This document shows, in pieces, positions 32,767 to 41,862 of a DNA stretch of 64,000 bases (positions are counted from its first letter, which is position 1; each line of letters opens with the position of its first letter). The notes beneath the pieces were generated by a model that saw only the letters and a list, made by a program, of their open reading frames with translations, was not told the DNA's origin and did no database searches. Source of the stretch: Acidimicrobiales bacterium (GTDB lineage Bacteria > Actinomycetota > Acidimicrobiia > Acidimicrobiales > Aldehydirespiratoraceae). The position numbers and the translations under genes are program-made. Where the stretch lies: positions 1 through 64,000 of the forward strand of contig JAJCXY010000053.1 in the NCBI GenBank assembly GCA_029263215.1, read 5' to 3'.

Positions 32767-33916
32767 GCTGTCGGCCACCCAGGAAGAGTTCCGAGCTCAG
32801 GTGGCTCGGTTCGTGGAAGCCGAAATCTCGCCCCACGCCACGGCGTGGGACCGCGATGAATCCCAACACACCTATCCGATGCACCTGTTCAAGACGCTCG
32901 GCGATCTCGGCTGGCTCGGAGTCGGGTTCAGCGAATCGCTCGGCGGATCGGGTGGGGGACCGGTGGAGCGCTGTGTGATGTTCGAGGAACTCGCCCGAGG
33001 CTCGGCGGGCGCGGCCCTCGGAATCTATGTCCACACATCTCTGGCCGCGGCCGGGCTGGCCCGTGTCGCCGATCCTGAGCTGATCGAGCGATTCGTGCCC
33101 GGCCTTCTCGCCGGCGACATCACGGGTGCGTGGGCCTACGCCGAACCCGACTCCGGTGCCGATGTCACCCAGGTGAGGCTCGCTGCGAAACGCGACGGCG
33201 ACAACTTCGTGCTCAACGGTTCGAAGATGTACATCACCAACGCCACCTTCGCCGACCTGATCCTGGTGGTTGCCCGCACCTCCGAAGAGCCCGGCAAGCT
33301 GAGGGGCCTCTCGGTCTTCGCGATCGACGGCGACAGTGAGGGTCTCACCCGCACCAAGATGGCGAAGCTGGGTATGCGCCCGTCGGAGCTGGCCGAGCTC
33401 CACTTCGACGACTGCGTTGTCGGTGCCGACCGCCTCGTCGGCGAACTCGATGGCGGATTTCGCCAATGCCTCGCCGTTCTCTCCGAAGGCCGTGTGTTCG
33501 CCGGCGCACTGGCCCTCGGACTGGGGCGAGCTGCGCTCGACGCGGCCGTCGCCCATGTCGGCACGCGCGAGCAGTTCGGTGCTCCGCTGGCGGCGAAGCA
33601 GGCGGTGAGACTCACGATCGGCGAAATGACCGCCCGGCTGCGGGCGGTGCGCCACCTCGTGTACTCCGCGGCCGACAAACTCGATCGGGGCGAGGCCTAC
33701 GACACCGACGCGTCGATCGCCAAACTCGTCTCCTCGGAGACCGCCACCTGGGTGAGCGAGCGCTGCCTGCACCTCCACGGGGCCAACGGGTACATGCTTG
33801 ACAGTCCGGCCCAGCGCTTCTACCGCGACTGCAAGATCAACGAATGGGGAGAAGGGGCCAACGAGTTGCAGCGGGAAATGATCTTCGAGGCTGTCGCCCG
33901 GGGCTATCAGCCGTGA
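32759..33916 (+). CDS. acyl-CoA dehydrogenase (canonical catalytic Glu)
   Basis: The protein has 385 residues from GTG 32759. The flavin-site loop AYAEPDSGADVTQVR is slightly unusual. The C-terminal NEWGEGANELQREMI has a Glu where medium-chain and glutaryl-CoA dehydrogenases have their catalytic base, unlike the two dehydrogenases upstream. LHLHGANGYMLDSPAQRFYRD fits the family. Three different active-site styles in one operon suggest distinct substrates. Confidence 0.86.
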   Translation: MSELSATQEEFRAQVARFVEAEISPHATAWDRDESQHTYPMHLFKTLGDLGWLGVGFSESLGGSGGGPVERCVMFEELARGSAGAALGIYVHTSLAAAGLARVADPELIERFVPGLLAGDITGAWAYAEPDSGADVTQVRLAAKRDGDNFVLNGSKMYITNATFADLILVVARTSEEPGKLRGLSVFAIDGDSEGLTRTKMAKLGMRPSELAELHFDDCVVGADRLVGELDGGFRQCLAVLSEGRVFAGALALGLGRAALDAAVAHVGTREQFGAPLAAKQAVRLTIGEMTARLRAVRHLVYSAADKLDRGEAYDTDASIAKLVSSETATWVSERCLHLHGANGYMLDSPAQRFYRDCKINEWGEGANELQREMIFEAVARGYQP

Positions 33917-33932
33917 GCAACAGGAGATTCCA

Positions 33933-34334
33933 GTGAGTTCAACCGACCAGCCGAGCCCGGCGGAAATCGTCACCGCGTTCATCGCGGCGATCGAACGTAA
34001 GGACATCAGAGCGGCCACCGCCATGGTCACCGCCGACGTGTCCTACGAGAACATGCCTTTCGACGCCATCGTTGGCCCTGAGGCGATGGCCCACACGTTG
34101 GCGGGCTTCTTGGCCCCCGCCAGCGAGGTCGATTGGCGGATCCTCCGCCAGTTCGAGCAGGGCAACGTCGTGTTCAACGAGCGCCTCGATCGGTTCAAGA
34201 TCGGTGATGGCTGGCTCGAGTTGCCCCTCGCCGGCGTGTTCGAGATCACCGACGGCAAGATCAGTTTGTGGCGCGACTACTTCGACATGGCCACCTACAT
34301 GACCCAGATGAAGGAACTCACGGCCACCGACTAG
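33933..34334 (+). CDS. limonene-1,2-epoxide hydrolase-like (SnoaL fold) protein
   Basis: The protein has 133 residues from GTG 33933 with AGGAG 6 bases upstream. The alpha+beta NTF2-like fold is indicated by length and motifs. FNERLDRFKI contains the Arg and Asp and LWRDYFDM the second Asp of the Asp-Arg-Asp triad of limonene epoxide hydrolases, so a catalytic epoxide hydrolase is plausible rather than a mere SnoaL relative. YENMPFDAIVGPEAM matches the family N-terminal region. Within an acyl-CoA operon it hints at an epoxide intermediate or terpenoid substrate (inference). Confidence 0.78.
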   Translation: MSSTDQPSPAEIVTAFIAAIERKDIRAATAMVTADVSYENMPFDAIVGPEAMAHTLAGFLAPASEVDWRILRQFEQGNVVFNERLDRFKIGDGWLELPLAGVFEITDGKISLWRDYFDMATYMTQMKELTATD

Positions 34335-34364
34335 TTTTCGCAGTGGCGACCCACCGGAGGTTTC

Positions 34365-34766
34365 ATGACTACCCGACAGCCGATCATCCCCGAAGGTGAG
34401 GAGGTGGCGTACGAGCGCTTCCATTTCGCCCCGGCGTTTCGAGTCGACAACACCGTCTATGTGTCGGGCATCATCGGCCGAGGCGACGACGGCCGGATCC
34501 CCGACACCGCAGCTGAAGAGTTCGCGGCCGCCTTTGCCCAGTTGGCAGCAACGCTGGAGGCCGCCGGGGCCACGGTCGCCGACATCGTCGAACTCACCTC
34601 GTTCCATGTCGACATGGCCGAGATCGTCGACTTCATCGCGGCCAAGGACGCGGTGATCACCGAGCCCTACCCCGCGTGGACCGCGGTGGGAACCACGGCC
34701 CTCGTCGAGAGAAGAGCGCGGGCCGAGGTGAAGGCCACGGCGGTCATCGGGAGCGATGATGCCTGA
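34365..34766 (+). CDS. RidA/YjgF-family protein
   Basis: The protein has 133 residues. These trimeric proteins hydrolyse reactive enamine/imine intermediates or related compounds. VDNTVYVSGIIGRGDDG near residue 30, FAQLAATLEAAGATVADIVELTSF in the middle and a C-terminal Arg/Glu (RARAEVKATAV) fit the fold. GGAGG precedes ATG 34365. It overlaps the cupin gene by 11 bases, and its function with the upstream acyl-CoA genes is unknown. Confidence 0.85.
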   Translation: MTTRQPIIPEGEEVAYERFHFAPAFRVDNTVYVSGIIGRGDDGRIPDTAAEEFAAAFAQLAATLEAAGATVADIVELTSFHVDMAEIVDFIAAKDAVITEPYPAWTAVGTTALVERRARAEVKATAVIGSDDA

Positions 34767-35082
34767 CGACGGGTCCTATGTCTGGTTCGACGACATTGCC
34801 GGAAGCATCGAGATCCCTGAGGAAGGAACCCTGTCGAAGGTCCTGTTCAGAGACGACCAATGCCGGGTGGTCCTCTTTGCGTTCGATCGTGACCAGGTGC
34901 TCACCGAACACACCGCTTCGGTGCCCGCGGTGGTCCAGGTGATCTCGGGGCGCATGGAGATCGGTCTCGACGGCGACACGCTCGAGGCGGGGCCGGGATC
35001 GTGGCTGCACATGCCCCCTCACATGCCTCATTCCGTCACCGCGCTCGAGCCCAGTGTGATGATCCTCTCCATGCTGCGCTGA
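34756..35082 (+). CDS. small cupin-domain protein
   Basis: The protein has 108 residues, one cupin barrel. DQVLTEHTASVPAVVQVISG and GSWLHMPPHMPHSV correspond to the two cupin motifs, with His residues for a metal. Two ATGs (34756, 34759) are possible. It follows RidA with overlap and is the last gene of the operon before the WS/DGAT gene. The substrate or regulatory role is unknown. Confidence 0.8.
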   Translation: MMPDDGSYVWFDDIAGSIEIPEEGTLSKVLFRDDQCRVVLFAFDRDQVLTEHTASVPAVVQVISGRMEIGLDGDTLEAGPGSWLHMPPHMPHSVTALEPSVMILSMLR

Positions 35083-35141
35083 CCCGCCGACCTCGAATCC
35101 CCGCTCCTGGGAGGGGTACGGTCGAGGGGCCGGAGGATCAC

Positions 35142-36557
35142 ATGTCCGAGATCGAATACGCCGATTGGATGAGCGAGACCGACGCGCTCATGTGGCACAT
35201 GGAGCGAGATCCGATCCTGCGATCAACGATCACCACGGTGTGGGTCCTCGACAAGATGCCCGACGAGGAACGCCTGAATGCCTCGCTCGACAAGGCGGTG
35301 GCCACGATTCCCCGCCTCAACCAGAGGGTGGTGGCCGACCCGGCCGGAATAGCACCTCCGAGATGGGAGGCCGACCCTCTCTTCGATCCCGACTACCACA
35401 TCCGGCGGGGACGACTGGGTGGTTCAGGCGACCTCAGGGATCTCTTCGATCACACAGCGCCGATCGCGGCCCAGGCTTTCGACAAGGATCGCCCCCTGTG
35501 GGAGTTTCACGTCCTCGATGCCATGGCCGAGGGCCGGGTCGGTGTGGTCATGAAGCTGCACCACGCGATCGGCGATGGGGTGGGGCTGGTCAACATGGCC
35601 GGCGCGCTTATGGATCTCGATCGTGAGCCCTCCGGCGATCCTGCTGATCACGACGCAGGCTCGACGCGGGAGGCGTCACCAGGCCGGCGATCCTCCGACG
35701 GCAGCCACATTAGCAAGGCGATCCAGCACCAGGCCGAGGCCGGGATCCGTCGCACCATCGGAGGTGCCGCCGCGCTCGGTCGTGGAGTGGTCGACTACGC
35801 CCGCGATCCGATCGGAACCTCCAAGGCGATGGCCGACACCGCCAGTTCCATCGCCCGGGCTCTTCGGCCGGTGAGCACCCCGATGAGTCCAATCATGGGT
35901 GAGCGCTCGATGTCGGCCCACTTCGACGCGTTCACCACCGAAATCGACCGACTCAAGGCGGCGGCGAAGGTCGCCGACGGCACGCTCAACGACGCCTATG
36001 TGGCCGCCATGTTGGGCGGGTTGGCCCGCTACCACCGCCACCACGACGCCATGGTCGACGAGTTGAGGATGACGATGCCGATCAATGTGCGGGCCGCGGG
36101 CGATCTCGGCGACGCAGCGGGCAACAGTTTCGCTCCCGCGCGGTTCCCGGTGCCCCTGGGAATCGACGACCCGGTGGTGAGGATGCGGGCTGTCGGAGTG
36201 CTGGTCAAAGAGCAGAGGGCCGAGCCCGCCTACGCCCGGGTCGGTCAGATCTCGACTGCCTTGTTCAGCCTCGGCCCCGCGGTGTTCACCCCTCTCACCG
36301 GTGCCATGCTCAAGGCCATCGACTTCGTCACGTCGAATGTGCCCGGGCCCCCGTGCCCGGTGTTTGTTTCGGGCGCCAGGATCGAGCGCCTCATCGGATT
36401 CGGCCCGCTCAGTGGTTCGGGCATGAACGCAACTCTCTACGGTTACGACGGCATTGCCGAGATCGGTATCGCCACAGACGCGGCAGCGGTGCCCGACCCC
36501 GATGTGTTGCTCGATTGTGTGCAGGCAGGACTCGAAGAGGTTTTGGCGGTTGCCTAG
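35142..36557 (+). CDS. wax ester synthase/diacylglycerol acyltransferase (WS/DGAT)
   Basis: The protein has 471 residues from ATG 35142, with GGAGG 5 bases upstream; the track start 35001 runs through the cupin end. It transfers acyl groups from acyl-CoA to alcohols or diacylglycerol for storage lipid. The catalytic HHxxxDG motif appears as KLHHAIGDGVGLV near residue 140. LTGAMLKAIDFVTSNVPGPP and GSGMNATLYGYDG near the end match the WES C-terminal domain. Such genes are frequent in actinobacteria. It has its own small upstream gap of about 60 bases. Confidence 0.9.
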   Translation: MSEIEYADWMSETDALMWHMERDPILRSTITTVWVLDKMPDEERLNASLDKAVATIPRLNQRVVADPAGIAPPRWEADPLFDPDYHIRRGRLGGSGDLRDLFDHTAPIAAQAFDKDRPLWEFHVLDAMAEGRVGVVMKLHHAIGDGVGLVNMAGALMDLDREPSGDPADHDAGSTREASPGRRSSDGSHISKAIQHQAEAGIRRTIGGAAALGRGVVDYARDPIGTSKAMADTASSIARALRPVSTPMSPIMGERSMSAHFDAFTTEIDRLKAAAKVADGTLNDAYVAAMLGGLARYHRHHDAMVDELRMTMPINVRAAGDLGDAAGNSFAPARFPVPLGIDDPVVRMRAVGVLVKEQRAEPAYARVGQISTALFSLGPAVFTPLTGAMLKAIDFVTSNVPGPPCPVFVSGARIERLIGFGPLSGSGMNATLYGYDGIAEIGIATDAAAVPDPDVLLDCVQAGLEEVLAVA

Positions 36558-36643
36558 ACCGCCTCGAGGACTGGTCGCAGATTCGTGGCGACACGCCGCT
36601 GAGGCTTAACATCCCTGGCGCGACGCCGAAAGGGAACGCTGTG

Positions 36644-38101
36644 ATGCTTCAGCCCGACGCGACCGAGTTGGCCGAGATGGTGCGACGCGGCGACGCGTCT
36701 CCCCTCGAACTGGTCGAGGAGGCGATCAGCCGCGTAGAGGCTGTGAACCCTCAGCTCAACGCAGTCATCCATTCCCGGTTCGATGCGGCGCGTGCTGAGG
36801 CAACGGACGGACCGGCCGACGGCCCGTTCAGCGGTGTGCCGTTCCTGGTGAAAGACCTGGGGTGCACGATTTCCGGTGAGCCCCATCATCAGGGATGTGT
36901 GGCCCTCAGAGACGCGGGCTACACCTCGCCCCACGACTCCTATCTGTATCAACGATTCAAGGCGCTCGGACTCGTCGCCCTCGGCCGCACCAACACCCCT
37001 GAGTTCGGATCGACGATCACCACCGAATCGATCGCCTACGGCCCTGCCCGCAATCCCTGGAACCTCAACCATTCCACGGGTGGCTCGAGCGGCGGTTCGG
37101 CCGCCGCGGTGGCTGCGGGCCTCGTGCCCATAGCGCACGCAAACGACGGCGGCGGTTCGATACGAATCCCAGCCAGCGAATGTGGCCTCGTCGGCCTGAA
37201 ACCCACGAGGGGCCGTGTTTCGCAGGGCCCTGATCTGGGTGAGGGCTGGGCCGGAGCCACCATCGACGGTGTGGTCACCCGTTCGGTTCGCGATACCGCC
37301 ACCGCTCTCGATGGCATCAGTGGCCCCGAGCCAGGCGACCCCTACTACGCGCCGCCACCGGTGCGTCCCTACGCGAGCGAGGTCGGCGCCGCCCCCGGCC
37401 ATCTCCGTATCGGGCTGGCCCCCACCGTTCCCGATGGTGTGTCCCACGCCGACTGCGTCGCCGCGGTTGAGTCTGCAGGCCGCCTTCTCGAAGGGCTCGG
37501 CCACCATGTCGAACTCGCCCAACCGGCTGCGATACGAGACCCCGGCTTTCCCGATCACTTCGTACAGATCCTCGCCGCGTCGACCGCGGCAGACTTTGAG
37601 ATCCTGGCCGAGGCACTGGAGCGGCCCGTCACCAGCGACGACGTCGAGCCCGACAATTGGCTCTTCTACGAGATCGGCATGGCCTTGTCGGCCCAGGACT
37701 ATCTCGGCGGTGTCGCCTGGACCCATGCATGGCAGCGTCGGATGGCGAGTTGGTGGGCCGACGACGGATTCGACATCCTTGTCACCCCCACCCTCGCGGT
37801 ACCTCCGCCCGAGATCGGCTGGCTGAGTGATCCGCAGCTGGGAGGTCACCGGGTGACCGAGATCATGCTTTTCACGGCCCAGTTCAACATCACTGGTCAG
37901 CCCGCGATTTCTCTTCCCCTCCACGAGTCGGGTGAGGGCTTGCCGGTCGGCGTGCAGTTCGTGGGACCCTACGCGGGCGAGGACATCCTGATTCGGCTCG
38001 CATCGCAGATCGAGTCGGCGGCACCGTGGGCGGATCGAATCCCGTCGGTGTGGGCGGGTAAGCAGATCGCCGACTCCGCCGCGAGCAGCGTCAGCCCCTG
38101 A
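36644..38101 (+). CDS. amidase-signature family hydrolase
   Basis: The protein has 485 residues. The Ser-Ser-Lys catalytic triad is visible: Lys in VPFLVKDLG near residue 70, the cis-Ser in STGGSSGGSAAAVAAG and the nucleophile in ANDGGGSIRIPASECG. ATG 36644 (or GTG 36641) follows AGGGA; the track start 36353 lies inside the WS/DGAT gene. The family hydrolyses amides such as aryl amides, nicotinamide or nylon-type oligomers. Nothing nearby fixes the substrate. Confidence 0.88.
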   Translation: MLQPDATELAEMVRRGDASPLELVEEAISRVEAVNPQLNAVIHSRFDAARAEATDGPADGPFSGVPFLVKDLGCTISGEPHHQGCVALRDAGYTSPHDSYLYQRFKALGLVALGRTNTPEFGSTITTESIAYGPARNPWNLNHSTGGSSGGSAAAVAAGLVPIAHANDGGGSIRIPASECGLVGLKPTRGRVSQGPDLGEGWAGATIDGVVTRSVRDTATALDGISGPEPGDPYYAPPPVRPYASEVGAAPGHLRIGLAPTVPDGVSHADCVAAVESAGRLLEGLGHHVELAQPAAIRDPGFPDHFVQILAASTAADFEILAEALERPVTSDDVEPDNWLFYEIGMALSAQDYLGGVAWTHAWQRRMASWWADDGFDILVTPTLAVPPPEIGWLSDPQLGGHRVTEIMLFTAQFNITGQPAISLPLHESGEGLPVGVQFVGPYAGEDILIRLASQIESAAPWADRIPSVWAGKQIADSAASSVSP

Positions 38102-38112
38102 ATCCGGCGAAA

Positions 38113-38742
38113 TCAGCCAGTAGCCAGCGGAGGACAGCATTCGTCGGATCCAGCCGTCGGCACGGGCTGGTGGTCGATGATCGCGCCCCGACGATCGAGT
38201 TCGACCCGACAGCATCTGGTGAGTTCGGCACGAAGTCGGTGACGACCTCGTTGCACCCTTGATTTCATACCCGAAACCGACACCCCTTCCGCGCTAGCCG
38301 CCTCAACCTGGCTGAGCTCGCCCAGGTCGGTCAGCTCGAGAGCCGTTCGTTGGTCCCCTGGCAGAGCCGACAGCATCGGGCGGATGCAGGCGGCGAGCTC
38401 GCGCCGTGATGCCGTCTCGTCCTCGATGCTCGACTCAGACGCGGCACCGGAGGGACCTGGCGCCTGATCGTCCGCGGTAGCAAAAGGAGTCTCGTGCTTC
38501 GAGCGAGGCGAGCGCCCGTGGTCGATGAGTACATTGCGGGCGATCCGGTACAGCCAGGCATCGATCTGGTCGACCTCGTCGAGTCGATCGGCGGCCTGAT
38601 ACATCTTGATGAAGGTTTCTTGGAGGAGATCGTCGACGTCGGCCGAAACCGGCGCGAGGCGGGCCAGGAACGCTCGGAGCTGGGCCTGGGTCTGGCCCCA
38701 CACCTCGCTCACCTGGTCGTCAGCAGCTGGATCCACAGCCAC
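38113..38742 (-). CDS. SigZ-like ECF RNA polymerase sigma factor
   Basis: The protein has about 209 residues from GTG 38742. Other GTG starts (38736, 38712) are possible; the longer track start 38946 only reads shadow sequence of the upstream gene. Sigma region 2 is DVDDLLQETFIKMYQAADRL to DAWLYRIARNVLIDHGRS; region 4 is ELSQVEAASAEGVSVSGMKSRVQRGR. The C-terminus has TRCCRVELDRRGAIIDHQ and a final DECCPP, the Cys-rich tail typical of SigZ-type factors, possibly metal- or redox-sensing. It overlaps the DUF2703 gene, so the two form one operon. Confidence 0.87.
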   Translation of the reverse strand: MAVDPAADDQVSEVWGQTQAQLRAFLARLAPVSADVDDLLQETFIKMYQAADRLDEVDQIDAWLYRIARNVLIDHGRSPRSKHETPFATADDQAPGPSGAASESSIEDETASRRELAACIRPMLSALPGDQRTALELTDLGELSQVEAASAEGVSVSGMKSRVQRGRHRLRAELTRCCRVELDRRGAIIDHQPVPTAGSDECCPPLATG

Positions 38743-39265
38743 AGTCTGGCTCGCTTGCCGCGTTCGATGCTCCTCCGTCGAAGAACCGCTCGAGGTTCTC
38801 GGGGAGACCCGGATAGGGCTCGGTCTCCGCCGTGATGCCGGCGGCGGCGGTCGGAATCGCCTCGACGATGAGTCCGGTCGGGGCCGCGGAGAATTCCTCT
38901 CCGTGATAGGTCCATACTCGGCACTGGGTGTTGTCGCCACAAGCACTCAGCGCGCCACAGTCAGAACATGTGCTCTCGACGAGTTCGCCGGCAATGTCGG
39001 CATCACCGATCCGGATGGTGGGTGAGCTGAGCAGTCGATGTTCGACAGCCTGGGTCGAACTCTCTATGAGCCGTTGGGTAAGCGTGATCCCGATACCGGC
39101 GGTGGCGAGTGCAGGGCGGGTCAGTTCGATCGCCTCGTGGAGGTTGACATCTGTGCCTCCGCAGCGACGGCAGGTATCGAGATCGATGTACAGGAAGTCG
39201 ATCTCCAGTGTCGTGGTCGACGAATCAGCCGCTTCGACTCCGGTTCTCGCGTCGGTCATGGTCAT
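38720..39265 (-). CDS. DUF2703 cysteine-rich protein
   Basis: The protein has 181 residues from ATG 39265, with AGAGG upstream. The N-terminal LEIDFLYIDLDTCRRCGGTD has a thioredoxin-like beta strand followed by CxxC. A second cysteine group (STCSDCGALSACG) lies near residue 100 and CGCGSSC ends the protein. The family is of unknown biochemical role. Cotranscription with a SigZ-like sigma factor that also ends in cysteines suggests a metal or thiol stress system (inference). Confidence 0.8.
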   Translation of the reverse strand: MTMTDARTGVEAADSSTTTLEIDFLYIDLDTCRRCGGTDVNLHEAIELTRPALATAGIGITLTQRLIESSTQAVEHRLLSSPTIRIGDADIAGELVESTCSDCGALSACGDNTQCRVWTYHGEEFSAAPTGLIVEAIPTAAAGITAETEPYPGLPENLERFFDGGASNAASEPDCGCGSSC

Positions 39266-39360
39266 TGTTCTGGTCCTCTCATGTGGTCGTCACCCCTATG
39301 ACGGAGCCCGATGCGAATGGACGCAGGTTTCTTAACCGGCACCGGGGCTAATGTGCTCAC

Positions 39361-40356
39361 TTGGCTGACTCGCTACCTGTCATCGACGTCTCGCCCCTCC
39401 TTGCCGGAGCCACGGGCGCGGCAGCCGTTGCGGAGCAGATCGACCGGGAGTGCCGCGACACTGGGTTCTTCCGCATTGCCGGCCATGGATTGGATCTCAG
39501 CCTGCTCGACGCCATGCAACGCCACGCCGGCGACTTCTTCAGCCGTCCGGCCGAGGAGAAGGCCCTGGTTGCGATGGCCAGCGGTGGTTCGGCCTGGCGG
39601 GGCTGGTTCCCTTTGGGCGGCGAACTCACTTCAGGCCGACCCGACGGCAAGGAAGGCCTCTACGTCGGACTCGAACACGGTGTCGATCATTCTCAGGTCG
39701 TGGCCGGTACGCCTCTTCACGGCGCGAACCGCTTCCCTGACGATCCCGCAGAACTCGGCCCCGTCATCTTGGCCTGGCTCGACCCGCTCGCTCATGCCCT
39801 GATGCGGGCGATCGCCGTGGGGCTCGGTCTGACACCTGGCTGGTTCGAGGAGCACATCACCGCCGATCCCACCATCCTGTTTCGGATATTCCGCTATCCG
39901 CCCACCGAACCCGATTCCAACTCGTGGGGAGTAGGTGAGCACACCGACTACGGCCTACTCACCCTTCTCGCCCAGGACGACAACCCTGGCTTGCAGGTGA
40001 GATCGGGCGACCGCTGGATCGACGTTCCGGCCGACCCCGGCGTGATCGTCTGCAACATCGGCGACATGATCGATCGTCTCACCGAGGGCCGCTACCGCTC
40101 CACGGCTCATCGGGTTCGCAACACAGCGAGCACGGGCCGACTTTCTTTCCCCTTCTTCTTCGATCCGTCGTGGGATGCGGTGGTCACGCCGATGCCCCTC
40201 GAAGGCTCGCCCCAGTCCGACGATGCGGCCATGCGGTGGGACGGCGCCAGCGTGCACGCCTGGGATGGCCGTTACGGCGATTATCTCACCGCCAAGGTGG
40301 CGAAGGTGTTCCCCGAACTCTTCGCCGCGGTCGATCGTTCGGCGCCGGCCAACTGA
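39361..40356 (+). CDS. isopenicillin-N-synthase-like Fe(II)/2-oxoglutarate oxygenase
   Basis: The protein has 331 residues. TTG 39361 is the only start that keeps the N-terminal LPVIDVSPLLAG, because a stop lies just upstream in frame. Iron ligands are GEHTDYGLLTLL (HxD) and RSTAHRVRN (distal His); GRLSFPFF provides the RxS motif that binds 2-oxoglutarate. An N-terminal DIOX_N domain has CRDTGFFRIAGHGLD. It is the first gene before a lysine-type catabolic operon and could hydroxylate an amino acid or related acid (inference). A paralogue lies at 62722. Confidence 0.87.
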   Translation: MADSLPVIDVSPLLAGATGAAAVAEQIDRECRDTGFFRIAGHGLDLSLLDAMQRHAGDFFSRPAEEKALVAMASGGSAWRGWFPLGGELTSGRPDGKEGLYVGLEHGVDHSQVVAGTPLHGANRFPDDPAELGPVILAWLDPLAHALMRAIAVGLGLTPGWFEEHITADPTILFRIFRYPPTEPDSNSWGVGEHTDYGLLTLLAQDDNPGLQVRSGDRWIDVPADPGVIVCNIGDMIDRLTEGRYRSTAHRVRNTASTGRLSFPFFFDPSWDAVVTPMPLEGSPQSDDAAMRWDGASVHAWDGRYGDYLTAKVAKVFPELFAAVDRSAPAN

Positions 40357-40392
40357 ATACACTCGCGAGGCGACCAGCCCGAGGTGACGATC

Positions 40393-41838
40393 ATGACCAA
40401 AGCGGAGAAGTACGTACCGAGCGCCCGCGAGCAGGCCTTCCTCGACACCGTCGAGAACCCCAAGTACGACCGCCAGATCATCAAGGGTCTCAACGTCTTC
40501 ACCGAGGGCCGGGAACCCGACTACATCAAGGGCTTCTATTCGCCGACCGAACTCGAGGCCTTCGTTGCGATCGAGGGAACCGAACGCGACGTCGAGTCGC
40601 GCATGCCGGTGAAGATCACCCGTCACTACGGTGAGCTGGCCAAGACGAGCGCTCCGCTCCAACGCCTGGTGAAAGCCAGCCCCGACGAGACCGTCGACCT
40701 CGCCGGATCGGAGGATCCCGGCCACCAGATGGACTTCAGCCCGGTGGAGGGCCTACTCCACAAGTACGAGATGGGCCTCATGTACGTCGTGTCCACCTGC
40801 TCCTCGCACTGCCGCTTCTGCTACCGCGAGGAACTCATCGCTCGCAAGGACATCGAACGCGCCGATGGCACCGTTGCCCCGAAAGGCCTCGCCCAGATCG
40901 GTGAAGTCACCCACTATGTGACGACCCACAATCGTGAGGTCAGCGACAACGGTGGCCGTCACCCCGAGTCGGGGCGAGAAAAGCTGCGCGAGATCCTGCT
41001 GTCGGGCGGCGATCCGATGGTGTTGCCCAACACCAAGATAGCGGCCTGGTTCGCGGCCCTCGCCGAGGCCGGTATCGAGTCCATCCGCGTCGGCACCAAA
41101 GAGATGGCGTTTCACCCCGACCGTTTCGACGCCGCGTTCTTGTCGATGCTCGACCGATTCCACGAGACCTACCCCCACGTGGGATTGAGGATCCTCGTGC
41201 ACTTCAATCACCCCGACGAGTTCCTCGAGCGCGCCACCGACGGGTCCTACACCGAGAACCCCAATGGTTCGATGAAGTGGATCGAAGCCACCAGGCTCGC
41301 GATGGACGGTCTCGTCTCCCGCGGCTGGATCAGCGTCGAGAACCAGGCCCCGATCATCAAGGGCATCAACGACGACCCCGGCGCCCTGCGCATCATGCAG
41401 AGGGCGCTCAAGCGGGTGGGTGTGGAAAACCACTACTTCTTCTGTGGTCGCGACATTGTCGCCCACAAGGCGTTCAACGTGCCGATCGAGACCGCTTGGC
41501 ACATCCTCAACGAGTCTCAGAAGGGGCTCTCCGGGGTGGAGGCTCACGCGCGGTTGTCGATCACCCACTACAAGGGCAAGACCGAGGTCGCCGCGGTCAC
41601 CAGCGAACCCATCCCGGGGGTCGCCGGCACCGAGAACGGCGTGTTGATCTTCAAGATCCTGCGCAACTTCCACGGAGCGCCGGATCGGGGCAAGGTATGC
41701 ATCGTGGGCCGCAACCCCGATGCAATCTGGTTCGACGACTACGCCGACCGGGTCATCTACGACGAGGCCGGTCTCTTCGAGTACGACCGCACTGTCGAAA
41801 CGGCCGATCCCGTCCTGTCGGTTGCCGGCGGGGCCTGA
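40393..41838 (+). CDS. KamA-family radical SAM protein (lysine 2,3-aminomutase-like)
   Basis: The protein has 481 residues from ATG 40393 with GAGG 8 bases upstream; GTG 40384 is also possible. The radical SAM cluster motif is VVSTCSSHCRFCYRE (CxxxCxxC) near residue 140, then ILLSGGDPMVLPN and ILVHFNHPDEF as in the aminomutase family. The PLP-binding PGGGGK stretch of lysine 2,3-aminomutase is not seen; the equivalent region reads THYKGKTEVA. The enzyme may therefore bind PLP differently, or be a related radical SAM enzyme. Known members move the alpha-amino group of lysine or glutamate to the beta carbon. Confidence 0.78.
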   Translation: MTKAEKYVPSAREQAFLDTVENPKYDRQIIKGLNVFTEGREPDYIKGFYSPTELEAFVAIEGTERDVESRMPVKITRHYGELAKTSAPLQRLVKASPDETVDLAGSEDPGHQMDFSPVEGLLHKYEMGLMYVVSTCSSHCRFCYREELIARKDIERADGTVAPKGLAQIGEVTHYVTTHNREVSDNGGRHPESGREKLREILLSGGDPMVLPNTKIAAWFAALAEAGIESIRVGTKEMAFHPDRFDAAFLSMLDRFHETYPHVGLRILVHFNHPDEFLERATDGSYTENPNGSMKWIEATRLAMDGLVSRGWISVENQAPIIKGINDDPGALRIMQRALKRVGVENHYFFCGRDIVAHKAFNVPIETAWHILNESQKGLSGVEAHARLSITHYKGKTEVAAVTSEPIPGVAGTENGVLIFKILRNFHGAPDRGKVCIVGRNPDAIWFDDYADRVIYDEAGLFEYDRTVETADPVLSVAGGA

Positions 41839-41862
41839 ACCCATCAGTCTCGCCGCCCGATC

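Noticed and set aside
32504-34030. Leftward ORF of 508 aa
   Set aside because: Shadow of the acyl-CoA dehydrogenase at 32759, with no recognisable domain.
36554-38215. Leftward ORF of 553 aa
   Set aside because: Arg/Gly-rich shadow of the amidase gene.
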